Positions 53,440 to 62,330 of a DNA stretch of 64,000 nucleotides are shown here, piece after piece. Position numbers and translations under genes: made by a program. This DNA comes from RYN-230 sp963834705 (GTDB taxonomy: Bacteria > Actinomycetota > Actinomycetes > Streptosporangiales > Streptosporangiaceae): positions 124,001 to 188,000 of the forward strand of contig CAWICV010000015.1 of the NCBI GenBank assembly GCA_963834705.1, in the 5' to 3' direction. Position 1 is the first letter of the stretch. The number at the start of each line of letters is the position of its first letter. The notes under the pieces are model-generated. The model did no database searches, was not told the DNA's origin, and was given only the letters and a program-made list of their open reading frames with translations.

Positions 53440-54084
53440 TCACGGATCGACGTTGCGGCAGTTGTGCGCATCGCTCATCAGCATCCGGATCGTCGCCTCG
53501 ACCGGATTGGACTTGCTCCTGCCCCGGTCACCCTTGGCGGCTTCCTTGAACTTCCGGTGAGCGGCCCGGTCGAAATGGCCTGGGATCCACAAAGTGCACT
53601 GGTGGACCAGCCCGGCCAGCGCCCAGTCCAGCATGTCGGCGGCGCTCCCGGCGGCGATGTACCGGTCCAGCCGGGCGCCCACCTCGGCCTGCCGTGCCCG
53701 GTCGAGCAGCTCCACCTCGGTGTACGTGCGCCGCCCGGTTCCCTGCCGCTGGTGCACACGGACCGCGCCCTGGCGGGCCAGCTCGGCCAGCCCTGCGTTG
53801 ACCGGGCTGTAGCCAGGGTGCCTGGCCATCCAGTCCGTCGGCATGAGCCGCTTGGGGGACGCGGCCAGCGCGGCCAGCGAGGCGTCCAGCAGTGGTTCCC
53901 CGGTCGGTGTGGCGTCCACGATGGTGACCCACTTGACCCACCGGCCGGTCAGGATCAGCCGCTCCGCCACCGCCAGCTCGATGAGGTCTGCGGCCCGGAC
54001 CGCGTACCCGGCGTACTCAAATTCCCGGACCATCCGCAGATCGCCGTCAATGTTCAGCAAAAGGATGTCTAAGCCCAGGGTCAC
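53440..54084 (-). CDS. GPP34 (GOLPH3-like) family protein
   Basis: 214 residues from GTG 54084 (VTLGLDILLLNIDGDLRMVR). GYAVRAADLIELAVAERLIL, EPLLDASLAALAASPKRLM and LAELARQGAVRVHQRQGTGR are typical GPP34 blocks. Eukaryotic GOLPH3 binds phosphatidylinositol-4-phosphate; the role in actinomycetes is not known. Convergent with the NTF2-like gene. Confidence 0.88.
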   Translation of the reverse strand: MTLGLDILLLNIDGDLRMVREFEYAGYAVRAADLIELAVAERLILTGRWVKWVTIVDATPTGEPLLDASLAALAASPKRLMPTDWMARHPGYSPVNAGLAELARQGAVRVHQRQGTGRRTYTEVELLDRARQAEVGARLDRYIAAGSAADMLDWALAGLVHQCTLWIPGHFDRAAHRKFKEAAKGDRGRSKSNPVEATIRMLMSDAHNCRNVDP

Positions 54085-54144
54085 CCGAGCACGGTATCCC
54101 GGGCGGACCACCGGCCCGGCCACTTTCCGGCCATGCGCCGCCCA

Positions 54145-54675
54145 CTACCACACGGACCCGGGCCGCCAGTCGCAGACCAGTTCGCCGGTCACGTCGACTG
54201 GCCCCGACACCGGCAGCACGTAGACCGCGCCCGCCTTGTCCGGCGTGCTACGGATGCCGTCCGGGGTGAGCGCCGCGATTGGCCCGCGCCACGGCTGCCA
54301 TCCGCGGGAAACATACAGCCGGGCCCCGTCGTCGCTCGCGCCCAGCGCGCCGAGCTGGTACCCGTCCCGCACGATGCGCTCCAGCGCGGACATCAGCGCG
54401 GCGCCGTGGCCGCGGCGGCGCCGGTCCGTGCGCACCGCGACGCCCTCGATGTATCCAGTGCGCACCACCCGCCCGCCGTGCAGCATCCGTCGCTGCACCA
54501 CGCTGGCGTGGCCGATCAGCGCCGCGTCCTCAACCAGCAGCGCGTGCACGCCGCCGAGCACGTTCTGGTAGGTGTCCTCCGATACTTTGCCGAACGCTCC
54601 GTCCAGCAACTCCCGGATGGCCGCCGCGCTGCCGTCGCTGAGATCGACGGTGTCCGCCGTCCGCAGTTCGAGCAT
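54145..54675 (-). CDS. aac(2')-I-like: Aminoglycoside 2'-N-acetyltransferase-like protein
   Basis: 176 residues, GNAT fold. YQNVLGGVHALLVEDAALIG, HASVVQRRMLHGGRVVRTGY, IEGVAVRTDRRRRGHGAALM (acetyl-CoA loop) and the end ELVCDWRPGSVW follow the chromosomal AAC(2')-I enzymes of mycobacteria along their whole length. Those acetylate the 2'-amino group of aminoglycosides; the natural cell-wall substrate is debated. Resistance in this host is not implied. Confidence 0.88.
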   Translation of the reverse strand: MLELRTADTVDLSDGSAAAIRELLDGAFGKVSEDTYQNVLGGVHALLVEDAALIGHASVVQRRMLHGGRVVRTGYIEGVAVRTDRRRRGHGAALMSALERIVRDGYQLGALGASDDGARLYVSRGWQPWRGPIAALTPDGIRSTPDKAGAVYVLPVSGPVDVTGELVCDWRPGSVW

Positions 54676-54824
54676 GCGTCATGCCTAACACAGCCCTGGC
54701 CAGCCCGGCCGAGCCGAACCACCCACGGGGAGTGATGTGGTGACGGCCGCCGTGCGCGACACTGCTGCCGTCAAGCCGCCGCCGAATGGGCGAGCCCGAG
54801 CGTGCCGAGCGGAAGGGGTCCTTG

Positions 54825-57182
54825 GTGAGCGAGCCGTTCAAGGGCACGATCAATGTGGACATCAGGGACTCGGAGCCGGACTGGGCGCCGTTCGAGCCGC
54901 CGAAAGCCCCGGACGGGGCGCCCAACGTGGTCTACATCGTCCTCGACGACGTGGGTTTCTCGGCCATGAGCTGCTACGGCGGGCCGATCGAGACGCCCAA
55001 CATCGACCGGATCGCCGGAGACGGTGTGCGGTACACCCAGTGGCACACCACCGCGCTGTGCTCGCCGACCCGGTCCTGCCTGCTGACCGGGCGCAACCAC
55101 ACCCGCAACAGCATGGCCTGTATTACCGAGGCGGCCAGCGGGTTCCCCAACGCCAGCGGCACCATCCCGCCGCAGAACGGCATGGTGTCGGAGATCCTGG
55201 GTGAGCTGGGCTGGAACACGTACATCGTGGGCAAGTGGCACCTGTGCCCGACCGACGAGATGAACCTCGCGTCCACCCGGCGGAACTGGCCCACCGGCCG
55301 GGGCTTCGAGCGGTTCTACGGGTTCCTCGGCGCGGAGACCAATCAGTGGTATCCCGACCTGGTCTACGACAACCACCCGGTTGACCAGCCCGCGGACCCG
55401 GATGAGGGCTACCACCTCAGCGTGGACCTCACCGACAAGGCGCTGGAGTTCGTCAAGGACGCCAAAGTGATCGCGCCGGACAAGCCGTTCTTCCTGTACT
55501 ACGCGCTCGGCGCGGCCCATGCCCCGCACCACGCGCCGCGGGAGTGGATCGAGCGGTACGCCGGGAAGTTCGACCTGGGCTACGAGGCCATGCGCGAGCA
55601 GACGCTGGACCGGCAGAAGGAACTGGGCATCGTCCCGCGCGACACCGAGCTTCCGCCGGCCAACCCGCTCGGCACCCCGCAGACCCGGACCGGCCCCGAC
55701 GGCAAGCCGTTCCCGGCGGTGGACTTCACCAAGCCGTGGGCCGCGCTGTCCGCGGACGAGAAGCGGCTGTACTGCCGGATGGCCGAGGTGTACGCGGGCT
55801 TCCTGTCCCACGCCGACCACCAGATCGGGCGGCTGCTGGACTACCTGGAGGAGTCCGGGCAGCGGGACAACACACTGGTCATCGTGGTCTCCGACAACGG
55901 AGCCAGCGGCGAGGGCGGCCCGGACGGGTCGGTGAACGAGAACAAGCTGTTCAACGGGATCCCCGACGACCTGCAGGCCAACCTGGCCATGATCGACGAG
56001 CTGGGCGGCACCAAGACCTACAACCACTACCCGACCGGCTGGGCGATGGCGTTCAACACGCCGTTCAAGATGTGGAAGCGCTACGAGTTCAACGGCGGCA
56101 CCAGCGACCCGTGCATCATCGCCTGGCCGTCCAAGCTCGGCCACGGCGGCGAGATCCGGCACCAGTACCACCACGCGGTGGACGTCGTGCCGACCATCCT
56201 CGACCTGCTCGGCGTCACGCCGCCTGATGAGATCAAGGGGTACCAGCAGAGCCGGTTCGACGGGCTGAGCATGCGGTACAGCTTCGAGGACCCGTCCGCC
56301 CCGTCGGTCCGGAAGACACAGTTCTATTCGATGCTCGGCTCGCGGGCCATCTGGCACGACGGCTGGAAAGCCGTCACCACCCACCCGACGATCAGCGGCT
56401 GGAGCAACTTCAACGATGACACCTGGGAGCTGTACCACACCGACGTGGACCGCTCCGAGCTGCACAACCTGGCTTACGAGCAGCCGGGCAAGCTGCGCGA
56501 GCTGATCAACCTGTGGTTCGCCGAAGCGGGCGCGAACGGCGCCTTCCCGCTCGACGACCGGACGCCGCTGGAAGTGCTGAATACACCGCGGCCGCAGCTG
56601 GCCAGCCCGCGCGACCGCTACGTCTACTACCCCGATACCGCGGACGTCCCCGAGCATCAGGCGGTCAACATCCACAACCGCTCGTACACCATCGGCGCCC
56701 AGGTGGACATCCCGGCGCCCGGCGCGGCTGGAGTGATCTTCGCGCACGGTGCGCGGTTCGGCGGGCACGCTCTGTACGTGAAGGACAACCGGCTGCACTA
56801 CGTGTACAACTTCGTCGGCATAGTCGAGCAGAAAGTGGACGCCACCGAGGACCTGCCCACCGGGACGGACCTGATCCTGTCTGCGTCGTTCGACAAGGAC
56901 GGCGAGGACCCACCGGGCGTCGCCACCGGCACGCTGTCCCTCTACTACGGCGACCGCAAGGTCGGCGAGGGCCGGATCAAAAACCAGCCCGGCTACTTCG
57001 AACTGGCCGGTGAAGGCCTGTGCGTGGGCCGGGACGGCGGCGCCGCGGTCACCGACGACTACCCGGGCGAGCGCCCCTACCGGTTCACCGGCGGCACCAT
57101 CAAGCGGGTCGCGATCGACGTCAGCGGCCAGCCCTACCTGGACCTGGAGCGCCAGGCCGAGGCCATGCTGGCCCGCGAATGA
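54825..57182 (+). CDS. Type I sulfatase (arylsulfatase A family)
   Basis: 785 residues from GTG 54825, preceded by GGAAGGGG; ATG 54786 is in frame but has no ribosome site. NVVYIVLDDVGFSAMSCYGG binds Ca; CSPTRSCLLTGR contains the Cys (residue 79 from the GTG) that becomes formylglycine; IVGKWHLCP, HAPHHAPREW and VVSDNGASGEGG complete the active site. The C-terminal 250 residues form a beta-sandwich (RSYTIGAQVDIPAPGAAGVI). No signal peptide, so probably cytosolic. It is convergent with a radical-SAM sulfatase maturase 7 bases away, its likely activator. Confidence 0.93.
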   Translation: MSEPFKGTINVDIRDSEPDWAPFEPPKAPDGAPNVVYIVLDDVGFSAMSCYGGPIETPNIDRIAGDGVRYTQWHTTALCSPTRSCLLTGRNHTRNSMACITEAASGFPNASGTIPPQNGMVSEILGELGWNTYIVGKWHLCPTDEMNLASTRRNWPTGRGFERFYGFLGAETNQWYPDLVYDNHPVDQPADPDEGYHLSVDLTDKALEFVKDAKVIAPDKPFFLYYALGAAHAPHHAPREWIERYAGKFDLGYEAMREQTLDRQKELGIVPRDTELPPANPLGTPQTRTGPDGKPFPAVDFTKPWAALSADEKRLYCRMAEVYAGFLSHADHQIGRLLDYLEESGQRDNTLVIVVSDNGASGEGGPDGSVNENKLFNGIPDDLQANLAMIDELGGTKTYNHYPTGWAMAFNTPFKMWKRYEFNGGTSDPCIIAWPSKLGHGGEIRHQYHHAVDVVPTILDLLGVTPPDEIKGYQQSRFDGLSMRYSFEDPSAPSVRKTQFYSMLGSRAIWHDGWKAVTTHPTISGWSNFNDDTWELYHTDVDRSELHNLAYEQPGKLRELINLWFAEAGANGAFPLDDRTPLEVLNTPRPQLASPRDRYVYYPDTADVPEHQAVNIHNRSYTIGAQVDIPAPGAAGVIFAHGARFGGHALYVKDNRLHYVYNFVGIVEQKVDATEDLPTGTDLILSASFDKDGEDPPGVATGTLSLYYGDRKVGEGRIKNQPGYFELAGEGLCVGRDGGAAVTDDYPGERPYRFTGGTIKRVAIDVSGQPYLDLERQAEAMLARE

Positions 57183-57189
57183 CCGCGGC

Positions 57190-58470
57190 TCACCGGGGCG
57201 GCAGCTGGTGGCAGCGCTTCCACTTGCGGCCCGAGCCGCACGGGCACGGGTCGTTGCGGCCGCGCCGCGCGTCCTCGGCCGCGTAGCGCGCCACCAGCTC
57301 GGACGGTGCCCGGCCCGCCTGGAGCAGCGCGCACATCGCGGTCATGGCCGGCCCGATATGGCCGAAGAACGCCTTATAACTGGAGCACAGGTAGTGCAGC
57401 CCCGGCTCGCCGTCCGGGGTGGTCGCGAACCGGTCCTTGGGGCAGCCGCCGTGGCAGGCGAACCGGACGTCGCAGTTCAGGCAGTACCTGGGCAGCGAGT
57501 CCCGCTTGGCCTGGCCGAACTCCTGCTGCCGGGGGGACGCCACCAGGTCGAGCAGGTGGCTCTGCCTGATGTTGCCGAGCCGGTAACCGGGCTCGACGTA
57601 GTGGTCACAGGAGTACACGTCGCCGGTGTGCTCCAGGGCCAGGGCCAGCCCGCACGTCTCGGCGTGCACGCACAGCCCCGGCGGCTGCCGGTACCAGTTG
57701 GCCAGTGCGACGTCGAACATCTGCACGTACACCTCGCCGATGTCCCGCCGGGCCCAGTCCTCGAAGACATCGATCAGGAACCGGCCAAAGCCATCAGCCG
57801 GTACGGAGCGTTCGGAAAGAAAGGTCCCGTCCCGCTCAACGATCGGGATGAACTGGATGAAGCGCGCGCCACAATCCTCGCGGAGGAACGCGTACACTTC
57901 CCGGCCCCGGCTGGCGCTGGCCGCGTGCACCGTGACCAGTGCGTTCCACTCGACGTCGTGCCGCCGCAGCAGGTCCAGGCCGGTCATCACCCGGCGGAAA
58001 CTGCCTTTGCCGCCCTTGTCCACCCGGTAGGCGTCGTGGATCTCCTGCGGCCCGTCGATGGACAGGCCGACCAGGAAGCCGTGCTCGCGGAAGAACTCCG
58101 CCCACTCGTCGGTAAGCAGCGTGCCGTTGGTCTGGATGGTGAACGAGATCCGCTGGCCGGGCTGCCGGTACTGGCTGGCCATCTGCACCGAGCGGCGGAA
58201 GAAATCAAGCCCCATCATGGTCGGCTCGCCGCCCTGCCAGGCCACCACGACCTCGGGGGCGCCCGCGTGCGCCTCGATCAGCTGCCGCAGGTACGTGTCC
58301 AGCAGGTCGTCCGCCATCCGGAACCGGCTGCCTGGATACAGCATCTCCTTGGACAGGTAGAAGCAGTAGCTGCAATCCAGGTTGCAGACCGCGCCGGTCG
58401 GCTTGGCCAGCAGGTGGAACTGCCGCGGCGCCGACGTGGGGAGCAGGGAGGCGTTCACCGCACCAAGCAT
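57190..58470 (-). CDS. Anaerobic sulfatase-maturating enzyme (radical SAM) with SEC-C tail
   Basis: 426 residues. CNLDCSYCFYLSKEMLYPG is the CxxxCxxC radical-SAM cluster site; EVVVAWQGGEPTMMGLDFF and FTIQTNGTLLTDEW follow as in anSME. The SPASM domain is visible as CGLALALEHTGDVYSCDHYV and CDVRFACHGGCPKD. A C-terminal zinc SEC-C motif RNDPCPCGSGRKWKRCH is added. The enzyme turns the sulfatase Cys or Ser into formylglycine without oxygen. Its neighbour has a Cys-type site, consistent with a dedicated pair. Confidence 0.93.
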   Translation of the reverse strand: MLGAVNASLLPTSAPRQFHLLAKPTGAVCNLDCSYCFYLSKEMLYPGSRFRMADDLLDTYLRQLIEAHAGAPEVVVAWQGGEPTMMGLDFFRRSVQMASQYRQPGQRISFTIQTNGTLLTDEWAEFFREHGFLVGLSIDGPQEIHDAYRVDKGGKGSFRRVMTGLDLLRRHDVEWNALVTVHAASASRGREVYAFLREDCGARFIQFIPIVERDGTFLSERSVPADGFGRFLIDVFEDWARRDIGEVYVQMFDVALANWYRQPPGLCVHAETCGLALALEHTGDVYSCDHYVEPGYRLGNIRQSHLLDLVASPRQQEFGQAKRDSLPRYCLNCDVRFACHGGCPKDRFATTPDGEPGLHYLCSSYKAFFGHIGPAMTAMCALLQAGRAPSELVARYAAEDARRGRNDPCPCGSGRKWKRCHQLPPR

Positions 58471-58546
58471 GAGCCGCGGCAGGCCGGCCGCGGCTCACCC
58501 GGACCGGATGATTACCTGGCCAGGCCGGTTACCTAGGCTGGCCACC

Positions 58547-60106
58547 GTGGGGGATTCGGCCGGGCCGGCCGTGCTGGTGGTCGGCGCCGGGCCATCGGGG
58601 CTGTTCTCTGCCGTGGAGCTGGCGCGCCATGGCGTGCCCAGCCGTGTCGTCGAGCGGCTGCCGCGCCCGCACCGGCAGGCCCGGGCCACCGTGCTGCAGC
58701 CGGCCACGCTGGAGATCCTGCACCAGGCCGGCCTGCTGGACCAGGTGCTGGCCAGCTCGGTGCACCTCGGTTACGCCCGGCTCTACGACGCCGCGCTGCG
58801 GTGCGTCGGCGAGACGCCGTTCGCCGGCACCGGCTGCCGCTGGGACTTCCAGTGCAGCCTGCCGCAGTGGCGGACCGAGCAGCTGCTCACTGACCGGCTG
58901 GCCGAGCTGGGCGGCCCCGTGCAGGACGGCCCCGTGCAGCGCGGCGTGTCGGTGGTGTCCCTGACCGAGACCGATGACCACGTGGACGTCGGCCTGCAGG
59001 ACCCGGACGGCCAGGTGCAGCACACCAAGGTCCGGTGGCTGATCGGCGCGGGCGGGGCACACAGCCTGACCCGGCATTCGATGCAGGAGGACCTGCCCGG
59101 CTCGACCTACCCGGGCAGTGCGCTGGTGGCCGACATAGCCGTCCGCTGCGGGCTGCCCCGGGACGGCGGCGCGCTGATCGCCACCCCGCAGGGTTACGTG
59201 CTGCTGTCGCCGCTGCCCGGCGGGCGCTGGATCACCTTCGTCGGCGATCTGGATGAGGCCGAGATCGACGCGCTGACCGGGGCAGCGGCCCCGGACGCGG
59301 TCGCCGCGGCCATCGGCCACCGGGTCCCGGCGGACGTGGTCCAGGTGGCCGACGTGGGCTGGTCGTCCACGTTCCGGATGCACCGCCGGCTGGCCCCGCA
59401 CCTGGCCGACAAGCGGCGTTTCCTGCTCGGCGACGCCGGCCACCTGTCCAGCCCGTTCGGCGGTGAGGGGCTGAACTCCGGCCTGCACGACGCGGCCAAC
59501 CTGGCCTGGAAACTGGCCCTGGAGCAGCGTGGCCGGGCCCGGCCGGTGCTGCTGGACAGCTTTGCCCTCGAACGCCGGGCCGCCGACCGGCACGTCCTCC
59601 AGGTCTCCGATCAGGTTCACGAGATGGCGCACGGCGCGGTCGCCGCGGCCCGGGCCGGCTCGTTCCCGGCACCGCCCGGCCCGGACGCGCTGGCGGCGGT
59701 GGTCCGGGCCCGCTGCATGCTCGACGTCTCGTACGCCGGCAGCCCGCTGACCGGCGAGCACGTCCAGCCGGGCGGGCCGCCGCTGCCCGCGCCGGGGCCG
59801 GGGGACCGGTACCCGGACCGGGCCGAGCTGACCGGGACGGAGCACGTGCTGCTCACGTTCGGGCCGGGGCCCGCGGCGGATCTCGACCGGCTGCGCCGCC
59901 GCTGGGCCGGGGTGCTCACGGTGACCGAGGGCACCGGCGACCCGCGCCGGGCGGGGCTGACCGGCCGGGGCGCCGTGCTGATCCGGCCGGACGGCTACGT
60001 CGGCTTCCGCGCCGTCCCGGCCGACCACGCCGGGCTCAGCGCGCTGGACGCCCACCTGGGCTCATATCTCATCCCGGCCGAGGGGCCTGAGACCACAGCG
60101 TGGTGA
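58547..60106 (+). CDS. FAD-dependent aromatic monooxygenase (PheA/TfdB family)
   Basis: 519 residues from GTG 58547. VLVVGAGPSGLFSAVELARH binds FAD; WLIGAGGAHSLTRHSM carries the DG/GG motif; FLLGDAGHLSSPFGGEGLNS is the second FAD site. The C-terminal thioredoxin-like domain (about 400-519) is degenerate. Such enzymes hydroxylate phenols or polyketide aromatics with NAD(P)H. The stop overlaps a perfect palindrome. The in-frame extension to 58382 lies antisense to the maturase start and is not used. Confidence 0.88.
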   Translation: MGDSAGPAVLVVGAGPSGLFSAVELARHGVPSRVVERLPRPHRQARATVLQPATLEILHQAGLLDQVLASSVHLGYARLYDAALRCVGETPFAGTGCRWDFQCSLPQWRTEQLLTDRLAELGGPVQDGPVQRGVSVVSLTETDDHVDVGLQDPDGQVQHTKVRWLIGAGGAHSLTRHSMQEDLPGSTYPGSALVADIAVRCGLPRDGGALIATPQGYVLLSPLPGGRWITFVGDLDEAEIDALTGAAAPDAVAAAIGHRVPADVVQVADVGWSSTFRMHRRLAPHLADKRRFLLGDAGHLSSPFGGEGLNSGLHDAANLAWKLALEQRGRARPVLLDSFALERRAADRHVLQVSDQVHEMAHGAVAAARAGSFPAPPGPDALAAVVRARCMLDVSYAGSPLTGEHVQPGGPPLPAPGPGDRYPDRAELTGTEHVLLTFGPGPAADLDRLRRRWAGVLTVTEGTGDPRRAGLTGRGAVLIRPDGYVGFRAVPADHAGLSALDAHLGSYLIPAEGPETTAW

Positions 60107-60142
60107 GTTTGCGGTCACCGGTGACCGCAAACTCACCACGCT
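60097..60142. terminator. Perfect 46-bp palindrome (likely bidirectional terminator)
   Basis: Arms of 23 bases meet with no loop at GGTCACC/GGTGACC, from AGCGTGGTGAG to CTCACCACGCT. It contains the stop codon of the monooxygenase (60104-60106) and lies 115 bases from the end of the convergent decarboxylase gene. Confidence 0.8.
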
Positions 60143-60256
60143 CATGCATTGGGCGACTTGCCGGCACCGGGTGACCACTCCAGCCACTCCAGCCACGCCG
60201 GGCAGGCGGCGGTTCCTGTCCGCCAGCGGGCTGCGGGGGGCGCCGGCCAGGGCGGG

Positions 60257-60757
60257 TCAGGGCTGGTACGAGCCGGGCAGCCAGCAGCGGGCGGTGACCC
60301 CAATCGCGTTCCACGCGTTGATCGTCACGATCAGGCTGAGCAGCGCGGCCACCTCGCCCGGGCTGAACTCGGCGGCCACCGCGGCGTAGGCCGCGGCCGG
60401 GACGTGGTCGGCGGCGAGCAGGGTGACCGCCTCGGTGAAGGCCAGCGCGGCCCGCTCCCGGCGGGTGAAGTACGGCGTCTCCGCCCAGGCCGGCAAGCTG
60501 TACAGCCGCTGCTCGGTTTCGCCGACCGCCCGGGCGTCCTTGGTGTGCATGTCGATGCAGTACGCGCAGCCGTTCAGCTGCGAGGCGCGGACCCGGATCA
60601 GCTCGCGCAGCTTCGGGTCGATACCGGCCCGGTCGAGTTCCTTGGTCGCCGCCTGGTCGAGGTGCCCGAGCGCGCGGGCGAACCCCGCCGCATGCTGGTC
60701 GAAGTCGAGCCGGGCCGCGGCCGCGGCGGTGTCTGCGGTGTCTGTTGCCGTCGTCAT
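60257..60757 (-). CDS. Carboxymuconolactone decarboxylase/AhpD-family protein
   Basis: 166 residues from ATG 60757. LRELIRVRASQLNGCAYCID and MHTKDARAVGE carry the CxxC and His of the AhpD core; FTEAVTLLAADHVPAAAYA and INAWNAIGVTARCWLPGSY follow. Members act as peroxidases or decarboxylases. Divergent from the MocR gene, with a 47-base gap that should hold both promoters. Confidence 0.92.
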   Translation of the reverse strand: MTTATDTADTAAAAARLDFDQHAAGFARALGHLDQAATKELDRAGIDPKLRELIRVRASQLNGCAYCIDMHTKDARAVGETEQRLYSLPAWAETPYFTRRERAALAFTEAVTLLAADHVPAAAYAAVAAEFSPGEVAALLSLIVTINAWNAIGVTARCWLPGSYQP

Positions 60758-60804
60758 GAGACTCACGTTACGTGGCAATAAGCCCATTGATATGGTCCAC
60801 TTTG

Positions 60805-62229
60805 ATGGCTAAAACATGGGCCACTTCCGGCCTGGACCTGCATGTCAACCTGGGCTCCGCCCCCGACGGACGGCGAGGCCACCGGGTGCGGGCCCGGCTG
60901 GAGGCGGCGCTGCGCGACGCGGCGCGCACCGGGCGGCTCGTCCCGGGCACCCGGCTGCCGTCGTCCCGGGCGCTGGCCGCCGACCTCGGCCTGGCCCGCA
61001 ACACGGTGGCCGAGGCCTACGCCCAGCTGGCCGCCGAAGGCTGGCTGACCGCCCGGCGCGGCTCGGGCACCACCGTGGCCGACCGCGCCGTGTCCGCCAA
61101 CCAGGTCAGCGAGCCGGACCTGCCCGGGCCGGCCGAGCGGGCCCGGCCGCCGCGCTATGACCTGCGGGCCGGCTCGCCTGACCTGGCCCTGTTTCCCCGG
61201 CCAGGCTGGCTGGCCGCGGCCCGCCGGGCGGTCAGCGCCGCGCCGTCCGAAGCGCTGGGCTACGCCGACCCGCGCGGCCGCCCGGAGCTGCGCACCGCGC
61301 TGGCCGGCTACCTGGCCCGGGCCCGCGGCGTCCAGGCGGACCCGGACCGCATCGTGATCTGCGCCGGCTTCACCCAGGGCCTGGCGCTGCTCAGCCAGGT
61401 GCTCCGGGCGCGCGGGGTGACCACACTGGCCATCGAGGCGTGCGGCCAGCCCGGCTACCGGGACCAGGTGCGGGCCAGCGGGCTGGCGCTGGCCCTGCTC
61501 CCGGTGGACGAGGCTGGTGCGGCCACCGCCCAGCTGCCCGGCACCACTGCGGGCGCGGTGCTGCTCACCCCGGCGCATCAGTTCCCGCTGGGCGCGGTGC
61601 TGGCCCCGCGGCGCCGGACCCAGGCCATCGGCTGGGCCCGGGACACCGGGGGAGTGATCATCGAGGACGACTACGACGGCGAGTTCCGCTACGACCGCCA
61701 GCCGGTCGGGGCCATGCAGGCGCTCGCGCCGGGCCACGTTGTCTACGCCGGCTCGGCCAGCAAGAGCCTGGCCCCCGGGCTGCGGCTCGGCTGGCTGGTG
61801 CTGCCCGCCGGGCTGGCTGCCGAGGTGGCCGCGGCCCGGGCCTTGGCCGACCGCCACGGCAGCTCGTTCGACCAGCTCACCCTGGCCGAGTTCATCGGCT
61901 CCGGACAGTATGACCGGCAGGTCCGCCGGGCCCGGCTGGCTTACCGGCGGCGCCGCGACCGGCTGGCCGCCACGCTGCGCCAGGCGTCGCGGCTGCGGGT
62001 CACCGGCATCGCGGCCGGCCTGCACGCGCTGCTCGAACTGCCGCCGGGCAGCGCCGAGGACGACCTGGTGGCCCGGGCGGCCCGGCGTGGCCTGGCCGTC
62101 GAAGGGCTCGGCCCGTACTGCGCGCCCGGGCATCCGCGCGGGCCGGCCCTGGTCCTCGGCTACGGCACCCCGCCGGAGCACGCGTTCACCGGGGCGCTCG
62201 CCCGGCTCTGCGCCGTATTGGCCGAATAA
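60805..62229 (+). CDS. MocR-type regulator (GntR HTH fused to aminotransferase)
   Basis: 474 residues from ATG 60805. HTH: LRDAARTGRLVPGTRLPSSR, ALAADLGLARNTVAEAYAQL and WLTARRGSGTTVA. Aminotransferase part: VIICAGFTQGLALLSQ-like block, IIEDDYDGEFRYDRQPVG with the PLP Asp, VYAGSASKSLAPGLRLGWLV with the PLP lysine in SASKSL. MocR proteins sense PLP or amino compounds. It likely controls the divergent AhpD-like gene. Intact. Confidence 0.93.
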   Translation: MAKTWATSGLDLHVNLGSAPDGRRGHRVRARLEAALRDAARTGRLVPGTRLPSSRALAADLGLARNTVAEAYAQLAAEGWLTARRGSGTTVADRAVSANQVSEPDLPGPAERARPPRYDLRAGSPDLALFPRPGWLAAARRAVSAAPSEALGYADPRGRPELRTALAGYLARARGVQADPDRIVICAGFTQGLALLSQVLRARGVTTLAIEACGQPGYRDQVRASGLALALLPVDEAGAATAQLPGTTAGAVLLTPAHQFPLGAVLAPRRRTQAIGWARDTGGVIIEDDYDGEFRYDRQPVGAMQALAPGHVVYAGSASKSLAPGLRLGWLVLPAGLAAEVAAARALADRHGSSFDQLTLAEFIGSGQYDRQVRRARLAYRRRRDRLAATLRQASRLRVTGIAAGLHALLELPPGSAEDDLVARAARRGLAVEGLGPYCAPGHPRGPALVLGYGTPPEHAFTGALARLCAVLAE

Positions 62230-62330
62230 TCCTCCTGTTTATTGTCGGCTCGGCTGGCACATATTTCTTTTGAACGCCAGTGCGGCGCACTGACCTGCAC
62301 GAATGACGGTTATCGGGGAGCAGGGACATA

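Noticed and set aside
54771..56798. 675-codon minus-strand frame opposite the sulfatase
   Set aside because: Antisense shadow; the sulfatase has all catalytic motifs.
58529..60055. Long minus-strand frame opposite the monooxygenase
   Set aside because: Shadow of a gene with clear FAD motifs.
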